Shown here piece after piece: positions 32,654 to 41,023 of a DNA stretch of 43,530 bases. Under the pieces are notes generated by a model, which did no database searches, had not been told where the DNA came from, and worked only from the letters and a program-made list of their open reading frames with translations. This DNA is from Rhodomicrobium udaipurense JA643 (GTDB lineage Bacteria > Pseudomonadota > Alphaproteobacteria > Rhizobiales > Rhodomicrobiaceae), in NCBI RefSeq assembly GCF_000636015.1, contig NZ_JFZJ01000015.1, positions 1-43,530 of the forward strand, written 5' to 3'. A program made the position numbers and the translations under genes. Numbering within the stretch: position 1 is the first letter of the stretch; the number at the start of each line of letters is the position of its first letter.

Positions 32654-33721
32654 CTACTCTACGCCGCCCGAGCTGCCGATATAACGAAGCGCACCGGTTG
32701 AAAGCGCACCGCCGACCACGCACGGTATGCCCGCCGTCCCGACGCTAGCCACCGCGAGGCCGAGGCACCCCGCCGACACAGCAGCCTGACCGACCGAGCC
32801 CCATGTGAGAAGATCGCGCGTCGAGCCGGGCCCTTTGCGCTTCAACTCGTCGAGCGCTGCGAGCGCGTCCTTGCCGAGCCGCGCGGTGTCCGCGAGTTCC
32901 GCCGCTTCGATCACTTCCGCGAGGATGGGCTTCACCTTTTTCGGCTGCCGCTCCTGCAAATTCTTCAGCACGCGCAGAAGATCCGCGTCGCGCGCCGCGT
33001 TCGACGCCAGCGTGAAGCGCGCCATGCTGCCGATGGTGAGCTTGTCCACGCTGTCGCGCTCCTTCGACCACGGCAGCAGCGTCACGATCTGCGCGATCGG
33101 CCCCTCGCGGCCCGTAGCGAAATAGATGCCCCACAGCGTGTCGATCAGCTCCGCGTTGGAGGCAAAGGTGATCTGGCGCTTCCTCTCCTCTTTTTCCTTG
33201 TCCTTGTCCTTGAAGAACATGTCGCCGTTGAAGAAGCTTTGAACCTTCTCGACCGTGCCGGCCTTGTAGGGTTCGAGCGCGATCTGGTTCAGCGTCGGCA
33301 ACTCGCCCGAAAGATAGCGTTCGGCCATCACGCGCCGGTCGGGCAGGCGCGCCGCCAGCACGCTCATGTGATTGCGCCAGTCCGGAATCTGGGAATAGGC
33401 GACGGCGCGTATCACGATCCACTGATCCTCAAAGGGCAGCGGCAGCGTTTTCTCGATGATGGCCTGCGCCTTTTTCGGGTTCGCGTTCAGGACCCCGGCG
33501 AGGAAGCCGACATAGAGGCCGGATGAATCCGGCTCCTTCAGCGCGCCGGAATGGCTCAGCATCTGGATCACGGCGGGAACCGCGAGCGGCTCGTGCTTCG
33601 CGCGATATTTCTTGATCCAGCGTTGACCGGCCTCCGGCCAATTGGCGGTTGCGGGCGGCGGAGCGGCGCTGGCCGGCAGGAGAAGCGCGAGGATGAGGAA
33701 CGGGATGAGAAAACGGCGCAT
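32654..33721 (-). CDS. Exported helical-repeat protein of unknown function
   Basis: A signal peptide (MRRFLIPFLILALLLPASA) leads a 355-residue protein. It has many amphipathic helices resembling TPR/HEAT-like repeats in the middle (about 30-280), a highly charged KDKDKEKEERKR stretch near 185, and a hydrophobic Gly/Ala-rich C-terminus (VGQAAVSAGCLGLAVASVGT) that may be a membrane anchor. No enzyme motif is seen. I chose the ATG at 33721 because the signal peptide begins there; longer in-frame openings add non-export-like sequence. It is followed almost immediately by the AT-richer gene. Confidence 0.72.
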   Translation of the reverse strand: MRRFLIPFLILALLLPASAAPPPATANWPEAGQRWIKKYRAKHEPLAVPAVIQMLSHSGALKEPDSSGLYVGFLAGVLNANPKKAQAIIEKTLPLPFEDQWIVIRAVAYSQIPDWRNHMSVLAARLPDRRVMAERYLSGELPTLNQIALEPYKAGTVEKVQSFFNGDMFFKDKDKEKEERKRQITFASNAELIDTLWGIYFATGREGPIAQIVTLLPWSKERDSVDKLTIGSMARFTLASNAARDADLLRVLKNLQERQPKKVKPILAEVIEAAELADTARLGKDALAALDELKRKGPGSTRDLLTWGSVGQAAVSAGCLGLAVASVGTAGIPCVVGGALSTGALRYIGSSGGVE

Positions 33722-33979
33722 GGACTCTGTACTCGAAGGCGAACGCGACCGGGAGCCGATCTGGCGCTCGATGGGTCGAGACTGAAGCGCGGCGGCATGG
33801 CCATTTTGTGAAGCGACTATGGCATGGCGGCCACAAGCTCTCCAGGCGTCGAAGATGCGGTCCACCGTGAACAGCGCCGAGGCGGCGTTTGCGCGCAGGG
33901 TTTCGATGTGGCACCTGTTGGGCCAATCGCGCGTTTACGAGGGCGCCCGGACCGCCCGGCCAAAGACGGAGTTAATCGC

Positions 33980-34441
33980 ATGAACGACCCCACGGTTCAC
34001 CTGACGCAACTCGGGCAACGTGCCGATCTGCCCGCATCGCCGGACGCGGCCGCGCTCGAAACCGTTCCGAACCCGCACACGGGCTCGCTCTACGTCGTGC
34101 GCTTCACCGCGCCGGAATTTACCTCGCTCTGCCCCGTGACGGGCCAGCCGGATTTCGCGCACATCGTGATCGACTACGTCCCGCGCGACCTGCTCGTGGA
34201 GTCGAAGTCGCTGAAGCTCTATCTCGGCGCGTTTCGCAATCACGGCGCGTTCCACGAGGATTGCACCGTCGCCATCGGCAAGCGGCTCGACGCAACGCTG
34301 AACCCGCACTGGCTCAGGATCGGCGGTTACTGGTATCCCAGAGGCGGCATGCCCATCGATGTGTTCTTTGCTGTTGGCGATCTTCCGCACGGCCTGTGGG
34401 TACCCGAACAGGGCGTTGCGCCTTACCGTGGGCGCGGCTAA
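33980..34441 (+). CDS. queF: NADPH-dependent 7-cyano-7-deazaguanine reductase (preQ0 reductase)
   Basis: QueF reduces preQ0 to preQ1 on the way to queuosine in tRNA. The 153-residue protein is the single-domain (unimodular, tunnelling-fold) type. The active-site Cys is in [14 protein letters not shown], and the family signature appears as [20 protein letters not shown] with the catalytic Asp in HEDC. The ATG at 33980 has GGAG upstream. No preQ1 riboswitch is recognisable in the leader. Other queuosine genes are not in the window. Confidence 0.96.
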   Translation: MNDPTVHLTQLGQRADLPASPDAAALETVPNPHTGSLYVVRFTAPEFTSLCPVTGQPDFAHIVIDYVPRDLLVESKSLKLYLGAFRNHGAFHEDCTVAIGKRLDATLNPHWLRIGGYWYPRGGMPIDVFFAVGDLPHGLWVPEQGVAPYRGRG

Positions 34442-34450
34442 AAATGACGC

Positions 34451-35446
34451 ATGAAAGACCGGCTGATCATCACGAATGGCGACGAGGCGGTCGCGCGCAT
34501 GCGAGAGGCGCGCATCGACGGCGAAATTCTGCCGTGGCGAGATATTCTCTATGAGGGGCCGGTCCCCTCGCTGCCGCTCGACGAGCTTTCCGACGTGCGC
34601 GCCCGCTTCCTCGCGCAGCGCGGCTGGACCTCGGAGGAAGAGCTTCGCGCGGCGTTCCGCGCTCGTGACGACGTGTTGCGCGGTCACGCGGAATTTCGCG
34701 AAATCGTGCTGTGGTTCGAGCACGATCTCTACGATCAGTTGCAGCTCGTTCAAGTGCTCGATTTTCTCGCGGGCGAAGGGCGGCGCGAGGGCGTGTCGCT
34801 CATTCAGTCGGGGCGTTACATCGGCACCGAGACGCCGCGCGGCCTGAAGCCGCATCTCCACCTTCAGGAGCGCGCGACGGAGGCACATTTCGCGCTCGCC
34901 TGGCTTACTTGGAACGCGTTCCGTGCCCCTTCGCCAGAGCCGTGGGCGAACCTGCTGCGCCTCAGCACGCACGTTCTGCCGTTCCTGCGCCTCGCGATAC
35001 TGCGGCTCCTCGAAGAATTGCCGGATCATCGCACCGGCCTTTCGCGCACGGAAACGACCATCCTCACGCTGATCCACGACGGCGTTCGCCATCCGGCATA
35101 TGTCTATGACGCCTATCGCGAGAGCGAGGTGGCGTTGTTCATGGGCGACTGGAGCTTTTATTGCCTGCTGGATGCGCTGGGCGATACCTCGGCGCCGTTT
35201 ATTGCCGGGCTTAATGGCCGCGCCTTCTCACCCGGCTTGCCTGAGGGCGCGCGTGACGACTATATGGCTTCGCGGCTTTCGCTGACGCATCTGGGCGTAT
35301 CAGTGCTTTCAGGCCATGCCGACGCCTTGCAGCATCGGCGCATCGACCGCGCTATCGGCGGCGTCCGCATCACATCGCGCGCGCCGTGGAGATGGGACGG
35401 CGACGCCCGGCGGCTGGTGCCACCCGAGAGCAAGCTGTTGGGGTAA
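34451..35446 (+). CDS. DUF1835 domain-containing protein
   Basis: The N-terminal 110 residues match the DUF1835 type: LIITNGDEAVARMREARIDG, then PWRDILYEGPVP and IVLWFEHDLYDQLQLVQVLD. The remaining 220 residues are helical and include the pattern LSRTETTILTLIHDG, as in the DUF3658-like C-terminal part of such proteins. It is 331 residues with no export signal and starts 9 bp after queF, so co-transcription is likely. No biochemical function is established that I know of. Confidence 0.82.
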   Translation: MKDRLIITNGDEAVARMREARIDGEILPWRDILYEGPVPSLPLDELSDVRARFLAQRGWTSEEELRAAFRARDDVLRGHAEFREIVLWFEHDLYDQLQLVQVLDFLAGEGRREGVSLIQSGRYIGTETPRGLKPHLHLQERATEAHFALAWLTWNAFRAPSPEPWANLLRLSTHVLPFLRLAILRLLEELPDHRTGLSRTETTILTLIHDGVRHPAYVYDAYRESEVALFMGDWSFYCLLDALGDTSAPFIAGLNGRAFSPGLPEGARDDYMASRLSLTHLGVSVLSGHADALQHRRIDRAIGGVRITSRAPWRWDGDARRLVPPESKLLG

Positions 35447-35558
35447 GCGCTCGCGCGCGACAAAGGCCATCGGCGATGACTTCGTGAAATCGGTACCACC
35501 GCCGTTTCCCGCGATCAGCCATGGAAAGCTGACCGCAGGATCACGTCAGGCGTAGAGC

Positions 35559-36023
35559 TTAAAGATAAGGGCACGGCCTTTCGTAGCCGTTTAGGTCGAC
35601 ATATGTGCCGGTGTTCGGGTTGAAAGACCGGAACGTGGCCGCACAACGACCGTAGCCGTCGTCATAAGCGGCTGGCGGCGGTGCGGCATAAGCTCGATTG
35701 GCCTCGTTGGCGATGATCGCGCCGCCGATGATCGCACCCGCGATGCCAAGTCCGATGGCCGCGCCGCCTGGTCCGCGACGACGATGACCCCAATTGCCGC
35801 CACGCCGGCCGGGGCCGAAACCGGGGCCATGCTTCGGACCGGGTCTAAAACCGGGCTTGTGGCCGCCGTGCTTGCCGGGGCCGTATTGCACAGCCATGAT
35901 GTTAGAGGACAGCGCGCCCTCCAAGCCTGATACAAGCGGCGCCGCGCTCGCCGAATACGATGTCATCGTCATTGCAGCACCTAGCGCCGCTGCGATGCAT
36001 GACGCCTTGAAAATTTGGGACAT
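35559..36023 (-). CDS. Secreted glycine-rich protein with BA14K-like C-terminus
   Basis: A signal peptide (about 1-28, cleavage near SASAAP) is followed by a Gly/Pro/His/Arg-rich stretch, a hydrophobic Gly/Ala segment (AIGLGIAGAIIGGAIIANEA) and a C-terminal motif CAATFRSFNPNTGTYVDLNG ending in ERPCPYL. That end closely resembles the BA14K lectin-like domain of Rhizobiales surface proteins. It is 154 residues. The likely site is the periplasm or envelope. A candidate stress-sigma promoter lies 29-54 bp upstream. Confidence 0.82.
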   Translation of the reverse strand: MSQIFKASCIAAALGAAMTMTSYSASAAPLVSGLEGALSSNIMAVQYGPGKHGGHKPGFRPGPKHGPGFGPGRRGGNWGHRRRGPGGAAIGLGIAGAIIGGAIIANEANRAYAAPPPAAYDDGYGRCAATFRSFNPNTGTYVDLNGYERPCPYL

Positions 36024-36051
36024 GTTAACCCTCTCTGAATACTAAACGCCC

Positions 36052-36077
36052 AACACATCTTTAGATAAGATGGTTCC
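36052..36077 (-). promoter_or_regulatory. Candidate EcfG-type (general stress sigma) promoter before the BA14K-like gene
   Basis: On the minus strand GGAAC (36077-36073), 18 nt, GTT (36054-36052) fits the alphaproteobacterial general-stress consensus GGAAC-N16/17-CGTT, except that the base before GTT is T rather than C. Confidence 0.4.
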
Positions 36078-36113
36078 ACAGTTCAGCCAAGGGTTGACCT
36101 TATTACCGATTCT

Positions 36114-36569
36114 TTACCATGAAAAGGCGGCCACCCCGAGCGAGAGCGTTGCGATGGTGGTGAGTACACCGCGCACTCGGCCGTACCAGGCGGGCAGCGG
36201 CAATGCGGGCGGAGCGGCCTTTTCAACAAAGAACCAGACCGTGAGCGCCAGCGCGAGAATGGCAAGCCCGTCCGGGCCGCCACAGACCGCGCCGATCCAC
36301 GCCATCAGGGACGGAATTGCCGCCAACCCGTAGGCGCTCCAACTCGCCTCCCCTCCTTCGAGCACCGCGAAACCCCAACGGACACCGCCCAGAAAGGATA
36401 GCACGATAGCGCCGTAGACGATCAGCGCCGAAGCGGCTTCTGACCTGATCTCGGGTGCAAGACACACGGCGAGAGCGCCCAAGGTGAAGGGAAGGAGGCA
36501 CGCCAGACCGATAGCCCGCGCCGGAAAAGGCATGGCCTGGGAGGCTTTCACGTTCAACGGCATCGGCAT
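36114..36569 (-). CDS. DUF3429-like small membrane protein
   Basis: This 151-residue membrane protein has about four hydrophobic segments. The conserved-looking core is ALIVYGAIVLSFLGGVRWGF, which is typical of DUF3429 proteins; the end is VLTTIATLSLGVAAFSW. The ATG has GGAG 7 nt upstream. Function unknown. It is monocistronic as far as can be seen, between two other minus-strand genes. Confidence 0.8.
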   Translation of the reverse strand: MPMPLNVKASQAMPFPARAIGLACLLPFTLGALAVCLAPEIRSEAASALIVYGAIVLSFLGGVRWGFAVLEGGEASWSAYGLAAIPSLMAWIGAVCGGPDGLAILALALTVWFFVEKAAPPALPLPAWYGRVRGVLTTIATLSLGVAAFSW

Positions 36570-36767
36570 CGCGAATCTCCACTCGGCAAATTCTTATGCG
36601 CGCCATTAATTTACCGCAGACGCCATGCTTGAAACTTGCGCTACTCTGGAGTTCCGCAACAGCAGCCTTGCTGCATCGGATTTTGACGCGGATTTTATTG
36701 CTTTTATTGTTGCGCTGGTCGGCGTGGAACTGCTGCCGCGCAGCCGCCGATGCCCGTACGGGAGGGG

Positions 36768-37160
36768 TCAGACGACCGTGCTTTCGCCCCAGGCGCGGGC
36801 GACCGCGTCGACGAGGCGGCGCGGAGGCGCGGGTTTCGTCAGCACCTCGGCGTTCGGCCACTCACGCTTGAGTTTGTCCACCTCGGCATAACCCGTGTAG
36901 AAAACCACGCCCACACCGCGTTCGGTGAGTACGCGCGCGGCTGGAAAGACCTCCTCACCGCGCAGGCTCACGTCCAGCAACGCGGCGGACATCGGCGTAT
37001 TGGCGGCGATGGTCATCGTATGATTGAGGGTAACAGCCGGCCCCAGGATCGACGCTCCGGCCTTCTGAAGCAGGATGCTGATATCGAATGCAAGGATTGC
37101 GTCGTCCTCAGCCACGAGTATCTTGGCTCCCTGCAAGGGCATCTCAGAATCGGAACTCAT
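36768..37160 (-). CDS. Single-domain response regulator (receiver only)
   Basis: This 130-residue receiver domain has no output domain. ILVAEDDAILAFD supplies the acidic pair, the phospho-acceptor Asp is in AALLDVSLRGE, Thr in VVFYTGYAEV and the conserved Lys in VLTKPAPPRRL. The sequence resembles receivers fed by HWE/HisKA2-type kinases common in Rhizobiales. The start is uncertain: ATGs at 37160, 37190 and 37226 are all in frame, and I prefer 37160, right before the domain. No kinase is adjacent, so its partner is elsewhere. Confidence 0.85.
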   Translation of the reverse strand: MSSDSEMPLQGAKILVAEDDAILAFDISILLQKAGASILGPAVTLNHTMTIAANTPMSAALLDVSLRGEEVFPAARVLTERGVGVVFYTGYAEVDKLKREWPNAEVLTKPAPPRRLVDAVARAWGESTVV

Positions 37161-37834
37161 TCTGTCCGCATATCCAAAGCGATAATTCATCGAGAACACA
37201 TCTAGGGTCACTTGCGAAAATTCCAATCACCACCTGGGGTTGAGAGTCGCAGCGCCGTCCTCTCGCGATCCTTTCGGAGAACTGTTGGAATTGGCAAGCG
37301 AAACAAGGCTGTGGTTGTACCACGCCGTGTGCCCGTTCGCAGTGAAACCGTCGATTGTGATGAACCGTTCCCTAGCTTCCGCCCTCGCGTTCGCAATTCG
37401 CGGGTCGCCCCTTCGCAAACCTCGGACGCCAGACGCTTCGGCTGAAATCCATGGGGATTTCGTCTCGCCTCCGCCGCTGTTGCGGCCGCGTCCGACGCGC
37501 CAGCGCGCTCATTGAAATGCCCCTGATAATTAACGGCTTTTGTCGATTCACTGCGTGAAGCAAACATCACGTCGGCGGTTTTCTCCCCCCACGCGAAAAA
37601 AGGTCTTGACCTTCGGGGCGATATGGCCACTTAAAGCAGCTCGATTGCGAAACGATTGCGCCATATCAGGGCGCCGGGGAGGTGACTTCTGCTCATAAAG
37701 GCTGCGCTCTGAGGCTAATCCCGCCTCCCGTATGCTGAACGTGCAGAAATACGCCTGTCTGGCAAACTCCGCATAGCGCGGTGAAGCGTTCGTCAGCAGC
37801 ATCGGATTAACTCTTAAATGGGAGGTCCCATGCG
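37161..37834. other. Long intergenic region without a supported gene
   Basis: These 674 bp separate the receiver gene (minus) from the ornithine decarboxylase gene (plus). Several short overlapping frames exist on both strands, but none has a convincing ribosome binding site, codon bias or known motif. The right-hand part must hold the decarboxylase promoter; TTGACC at about 37606 is a candidate -35. Part could be an untranslated leader or a decayed gene. Confidence 0.4.
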
Positions 37835-39019
37835 ATGGACATTTACCCGACGCCGGCGGAGGTTCTCCGCAAGCTTCATGTAGATCGCCCCGTTCTTGGA
37901 TTCCGTCCGCACGCGGCAGCCCGCGCTGCCCGCTGGTTCTTGGACAGTTTTCCGGGGGAAACGCTTTACGCGGTCAAGGCGAACGATTCGCCCAAGGCCG
38001 TAGCGGCGCTTTTCAATGCGGGTATCCGGCATTTCGACGTTGCTTCCGCAACGGAAGTTCGCGCCATCGCGGATCTTCCGGGCGCGGTCATGCACATCAT
38101 GCATCCGGTCAAGTCGCGCAAGTTCATTGCGGAGGCCTATTTTGATTATGGCGTCCGTACATTTTCGCTCGACTCCGATTCGGAACTCGACAAGATCCTC
38201 GCCGTCACCGGCAATGCGAAGGATCTCACGCTCGTCGTGCGCGTGGCGTGCCCGTCGACCTACAGCGAAATCTCGCTCGAAGGGAAGTTCGGCGCGCCAT
38301 GGAGCGAAGCGCCGGGACTGATCCGCCGCGCGCGTCAAAACTCCAACATGCTGGGCGTGTCGTTCCACGCGGGCTCCCAGATGATGTGCCCGGTCGGCTA
38401 TGGCCAGGTGCTTCGGACCGTCTCGCAGCAGATCGTGCGGGCTGCTACGCTTGTCGATATCGTCGACGTCGGCGGCGGCTTTCCGTCCCGCTATCCGGGC
38501 ATGGAGCCACCTGCGCTCGACGCCTACATGGACGAGATCCGCGGCGCCTTCGACAAGATGGCGGTGGGCTACACCTGCCAGCTCTGGTGCGAGCCGGGGC
38601 GGGCGCTGGTGGCCGAAGCCGAGTCGGTGATCGTCCGGGTCGACGCGCGGCGCGGCGATACGCTCTACGTCAATGACGGCGCGTTCGGCACGCTGTACGA
38701 CGCTGCGCATTGCAAATGGGTTTTCCCGACGCGCGCCTATGCGTCGAACGGGGTTCCCATGCGCGGGCGCGAGAAGGCGTTCGACTTCTACGGTCCGACC
38801 TGCGACAGCGCCGACTATCTGGCGGGTCCGTTCATGCTGCCGGAAAGCATCGATGAGGGCGACTTCATCGAAATCGGCAATATCGGCGCGTATGGTCGCG
38901 TGATGGCGAGCCACTTCAATGGCTGCGGTTATTATGACGAGGTTGTTCTCGAAGATGAGCCGATGCTGTCGATGTATGGCGAGGAAGCGGCTGCAACTTC
39001 GATGAAGGCCGCGCTTTAG
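37835..39019 (+). CDS. Ornithine/lysine decarboxylase, alanine-racemase fold (PLP)
   Basis: This enzyme decarboxylates ornithine (possibly lysine) to putrescine (cadaverine), the first step of polyamine synthesis. The 394-residue group IV PLP enzyme has the Schiff-base Lys in LYAVKANDSP, the HAGSQ and DVGGGFPSRY phosphate-binding segments, CEPGRALVAE, and the catalytic Cys-Asp pair in GPTCDSADYL. GGGAGG precedes the ATG; an out-of-frame ATG lies 5 nt upstream of the true start. Alphaproteobacterial homologues often act on both ornithine and lysine, so substrate preference is left open. Confidence 0.92.
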   Translation: MDIYPTPAEVLRKLHVDRPVLGFRPHAAARAARWFLDSFPGETLYAVKANDSPKAVAALFNAGIRHFDVASATEVRAIADLPGAVMHIMHPVKSRKFIAEAYFDYGVRTFSLDSDSELDKILAVTGNAKDLTLVVRVACPSTYSEISLEGKFGAPWSEAPGLIRRARQNSNMLGVSFHAGSQMMCPVGYGQVLRTVSQQIVRAATLVDIVDVGGGFPSRYPGMEPPALDAYMDEIRGAFDKMAVGYTCQLWCEPGRALVAEAESVIVRVDARRGDTLYVNDGAFGTLYDAAHCKWVFPTRAYASNGVPMRGREKAFDFYGPTCDSADYLAGPFMLPESIDEGDFIEIGNIGAYGRVMASHFNGCGYYDEVVLEDEPMLSMYGEEAAATSMKAAL

Positions 39020-39184
39020 CTTCTGCCTGCAACCTAATTACCAAGTAAAGCGAAACCTTGACGCAGATGGCCGTTGGACATTTTCCCTGTCCGACGGCCT
39101 TTCTCGTTGTGCCACCTGGAGCTTGTCTTGACGAAAACGTGAAGAAAATCTGTGTGTCCGACGCAAATTCTTCGCAGTATCAGC

Positions 39185-39209
39185 GGAACCACGACGGGAG
39201 CAGGCTGTT
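39185..39209 (+). promoter_or_regulatory. Candidate EcfG-type (general stress sigma) promoter before the KGG gene
   Basis: GGAAC (39185-39189), 17 nt, GTT (39207-39209) fits the alphaproteobacterial GGAAC-N16/17-CGTT consensus with T in place of the C. It lies 57 bp before the start of a stress-protein-like gene, which raises its credibility. Confidence 0.5.
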
Positions 39210-39219
39210 AGCAGCGTAA

Positions 39220-39236
39220 AGTCTCAGTCTGAGACT
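39220..39236. repeat. Palindrome in the KGG gene leader
   Basis: AGTCTCA and TGAGACT flank GTC, a 7-bp inverted repeat between the candidate stress promoter and the ATG. It could be an operator or an mRNA hairpin. Confidence 0.35.
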
Positions 39237-39265
39237 GCTACAAAACAGTCATGATAGGAGCTTGA

Positions 39266-39559
39266 ATGGCCTCCCAAACTCCCAAGAAGGGTTCGACCTC
39301 GAATAGGGGCTTCGCTTCCATGGACGCCGAAAAGCAGCGCGCCATCGCCTCCAAGGGCGGGCAGAGCGTCCCGAATGAGAAGAGAAGCTTCAGCCAGAAC
39401 CGCTCGCTTGCCGCCGAAGCCGGTCGCAAGGGCGGGCAGAACGTGTCGGACGAAAACCGCAGCTTCTCGCGCAACCGCGATCTTGCCGCCCAGGCGGGCC
39501 GCAAGGGCGGTCAGGCGAGCCACGGGGGAAAATCCCGTGAAAGCCGCTCGCAAGTCTGA
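39266..39559 (+). CDS. KGG-motif stress-induced hydrophilic protein
   Basis: This 97-residue, very hydrophilic protein consists of repeats ending in the KGG motif: AIASKGGQSV, AEAGRKGGQNV and AQAGRKGGQAS, with matching NEKRSFSQNRSLA and DENRSFSRNRDLA linkers. This is the con-10/GsiB-like family, associated with desiccation, osmotic and general stress. An ATG preceded by AGGAG fixes the start. A candidate EcfG promoter is upstream and a strong terminator downstream, so it is monocistronic. Confidence 0.92.
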   Translation: MASQTPKKGSTSNRGFASMDAEKQRAIASKGGQSVPNEKRSFSQNRSLAAEAGRKGGQNVSDENRSFSRNRDLAAQAGRKGGQASHGGKSRESRSQV

Positions 39560-39590
39560 GGTTTACGCCCCATCGCGGGGCAGCTCATAG

Positions 39591-39619
39591 AAAAACCCCG
39601 TCGTATCGGCGGGGTTTTT
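39591..39619. terminator. Bidirectional intrinsic terminator
   Basis: AAAAACCCCG and CGGGGTTTTT form a 10-bp stem with a 9-nt loop. A-rich and T-rich flanks let it work for the KGG gene (plus) and for the convergent transglutaminase-like gene (minus). Confidence 0.85.
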
Positions 39620-39641
39620 CTTAAGGTGCGGCTCGGGCAGC

Positions 39642-40445
39642 TTAGAGTTCTTCTGTCCAGACCTGGAAGCTGGAAAGCGTGCCGGGACCAAAAATCTGCG
39701 TCAAGGGCACGTCGGCGGCGTCCCTGCCTTGCGCGATGAGAACACGGCCAAACCGGACGGCGTTGTTTCGTGGGTCGAACGTGTACCAGCGCCCGCCGAG
39801 ATAGACTTCCATCCAGGCCGCGAAATCCATCGGCGCGTATGGCGGCGGAAGCCCGATGTCGCTCACATAACCGGTGCAGTAACGCGCGGGGATGTTGAGG
39901 CACCGACAGAAGGCGATGGCGAGGTGCGCGAAGTCGCGGCAGACGCCGCGCCGCTCGGCATAGGCTTGCGCGGCGGTGCGGGTGGCGCGGGCATGTTCGT
40001 AGCCGAACGAAAGATGGCCATTCACAAAGTCGCATACGGCTTGCACGCGCGGCCAGCCCAACGGCAGATCCTTGAAAAGCCGCCAGGCGTCTTCGGACAA
40101 GACGTCGGTTTCGCAATAGCGGCTGCCGAGAAGAAACTGCAGCGTCTCGGCGGGCAGATGTTCGACTTGATGCTGCAACGCATTGACGTCCACGGGATCG
40201 GATGAGCCGTTATCCCGGATGACCGCATCGGTCCGCAACGTGAAGCGGCCTGCGGGGGCAACAACCCGATTGCACCAGTTACCGAAACTGTCGCGATACC
40301 CTTCGATCGGCGCGGCCGGGCTCGTCACAAGACAATCCGGGTGTTCGAGGTCGGAAAAGCGCGAGTAATGGACATTGAGCAGAGCAATCATCGGCGTCGG
40401 CTGAGGAAAGTCGAATGTCATTTCGCTGCCAACGTGTATTCTCAT
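39642..40445 (-). CDS. Transglutaminase-like (bacterial cysteine protease-like) protein
   Basis: This 267-residue protein has an N-terminal bacterial transglutaminase N domain (MRIHVGSEMTFDFPQP to about 140) and a transglutaminase core. The catalytic Cys is in ERRGVCRDFAHLAI and the Asp in YTFDPRNN. The position before the conserved Trp, where many members have His, is Ala (MDFAAWMEVYLGG); related alphaproteobacterial proteins, as I recall, also deviate there. The ATG at 40445 has AGGAG upstream. It probably hydrolyses or cross-links peptide amides, if active. The convergent KGG gene shares its terminator. Confidence 0.87.
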   Translation of the reverse strand: MRIHVGSEMTFDFPQPTPMIALLNVHYSRFSDLEHPDCLVTSPAAPIEGYRDSFGNWCNRVVAPAGRFTLRTDAVIRDNGSSDPVDVNALQHQVEHLPAETLQFLLGSRYCETDVLSEDAWRLFKDLPLGWPRVQAVCDFVNGHLSFGYEHARATRTAAQAYAERRGVCRDFAHLAIAFCRCLNIPARYCTGYVSDIGLPPPYAPMDFAAWMEVYLGGRWYTFDPRNNAVRFGRVLIAQGRDAADVPLTQIFGPGTLSSFQVWTEEL

Positions 40446-41023
40446 GGTCGCTCCTGGCTTGTGAGTAAGTATAGCGAGATCGGATAAATGCCGCCCGAAG
40501 CCCGAAGGACCGGCGGCGATGAAGCCACTGTCGCAAGTCGATGTCGAGACTCTAAGCACATCGCCCATCAACATGGGGTGCCTCAGCTGAATTAAACCAA
40601 GGCCAGTCACTTTCGTTCTCCAAACCGGCAAGCGGACGCTGAGATCCATCGATATAAAGCGACGGGACTGAAGACGAGCATTTTTAAGGAAACAAATCTG
40701 CCAAGCCGATGGCTGCGCACGTCAGAAAAAATCGTTTCAGTGCCCGCCGGGTTGGCTAGCCGCGCCGATAGCTTGAACGCGGAGACCGCTCCGCCGCGCG
40801 CCGGCACTGTCAGCAGAATTTGAGCGCCTTACGCGAGGTGGTCGTTTCGTTCTATTCAACGAAGCACTGACACAGCGCCCACGCTTTTCATCACCGGGGC
40901 GGTGGCCGCTTTCTGGCCCGACGCCAAGCGGGACTTCCCGAGCGCAATAAACCTGATCGCATGTGCAAGAGCGCACTCGCAGCAAGTCAGCACGCAACGC
41001 GAACCCAACACGAATCGAATGCT
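40446..41023. other. Intergenic region without a supported gene
   Basis: These 578 bp lie between the transglutaminase-like gene and the end of the TPR lipoprotein gene. Only short frames without ribosome binding sites or recognisable motifs are present. The left end should contain the transglutaminase promoter. I see no repeat, terminator or RNA element I can defend. Confidence 0.4.

Noticed and set aside
33722-33979. A preQ1 riboswitch before queF
   Set aside because: No preQ1-type hairpin or A-rich tail is visible in the leader.
37208-37630. Several overlapping frames of 60-140 codons on both strands before the decarboxylase gene
   Set aside because: None has a ribosome binding site, consistent codon bias or motif, and they contradict each other. 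A decayed gene cannot be excluded.
40607-40807. A 66-codon minus-strand frame upstream of the transglutaminase-like gene
   Set aside because: There is no Shine-Dalgarno sequence, no motif and mixed composition.
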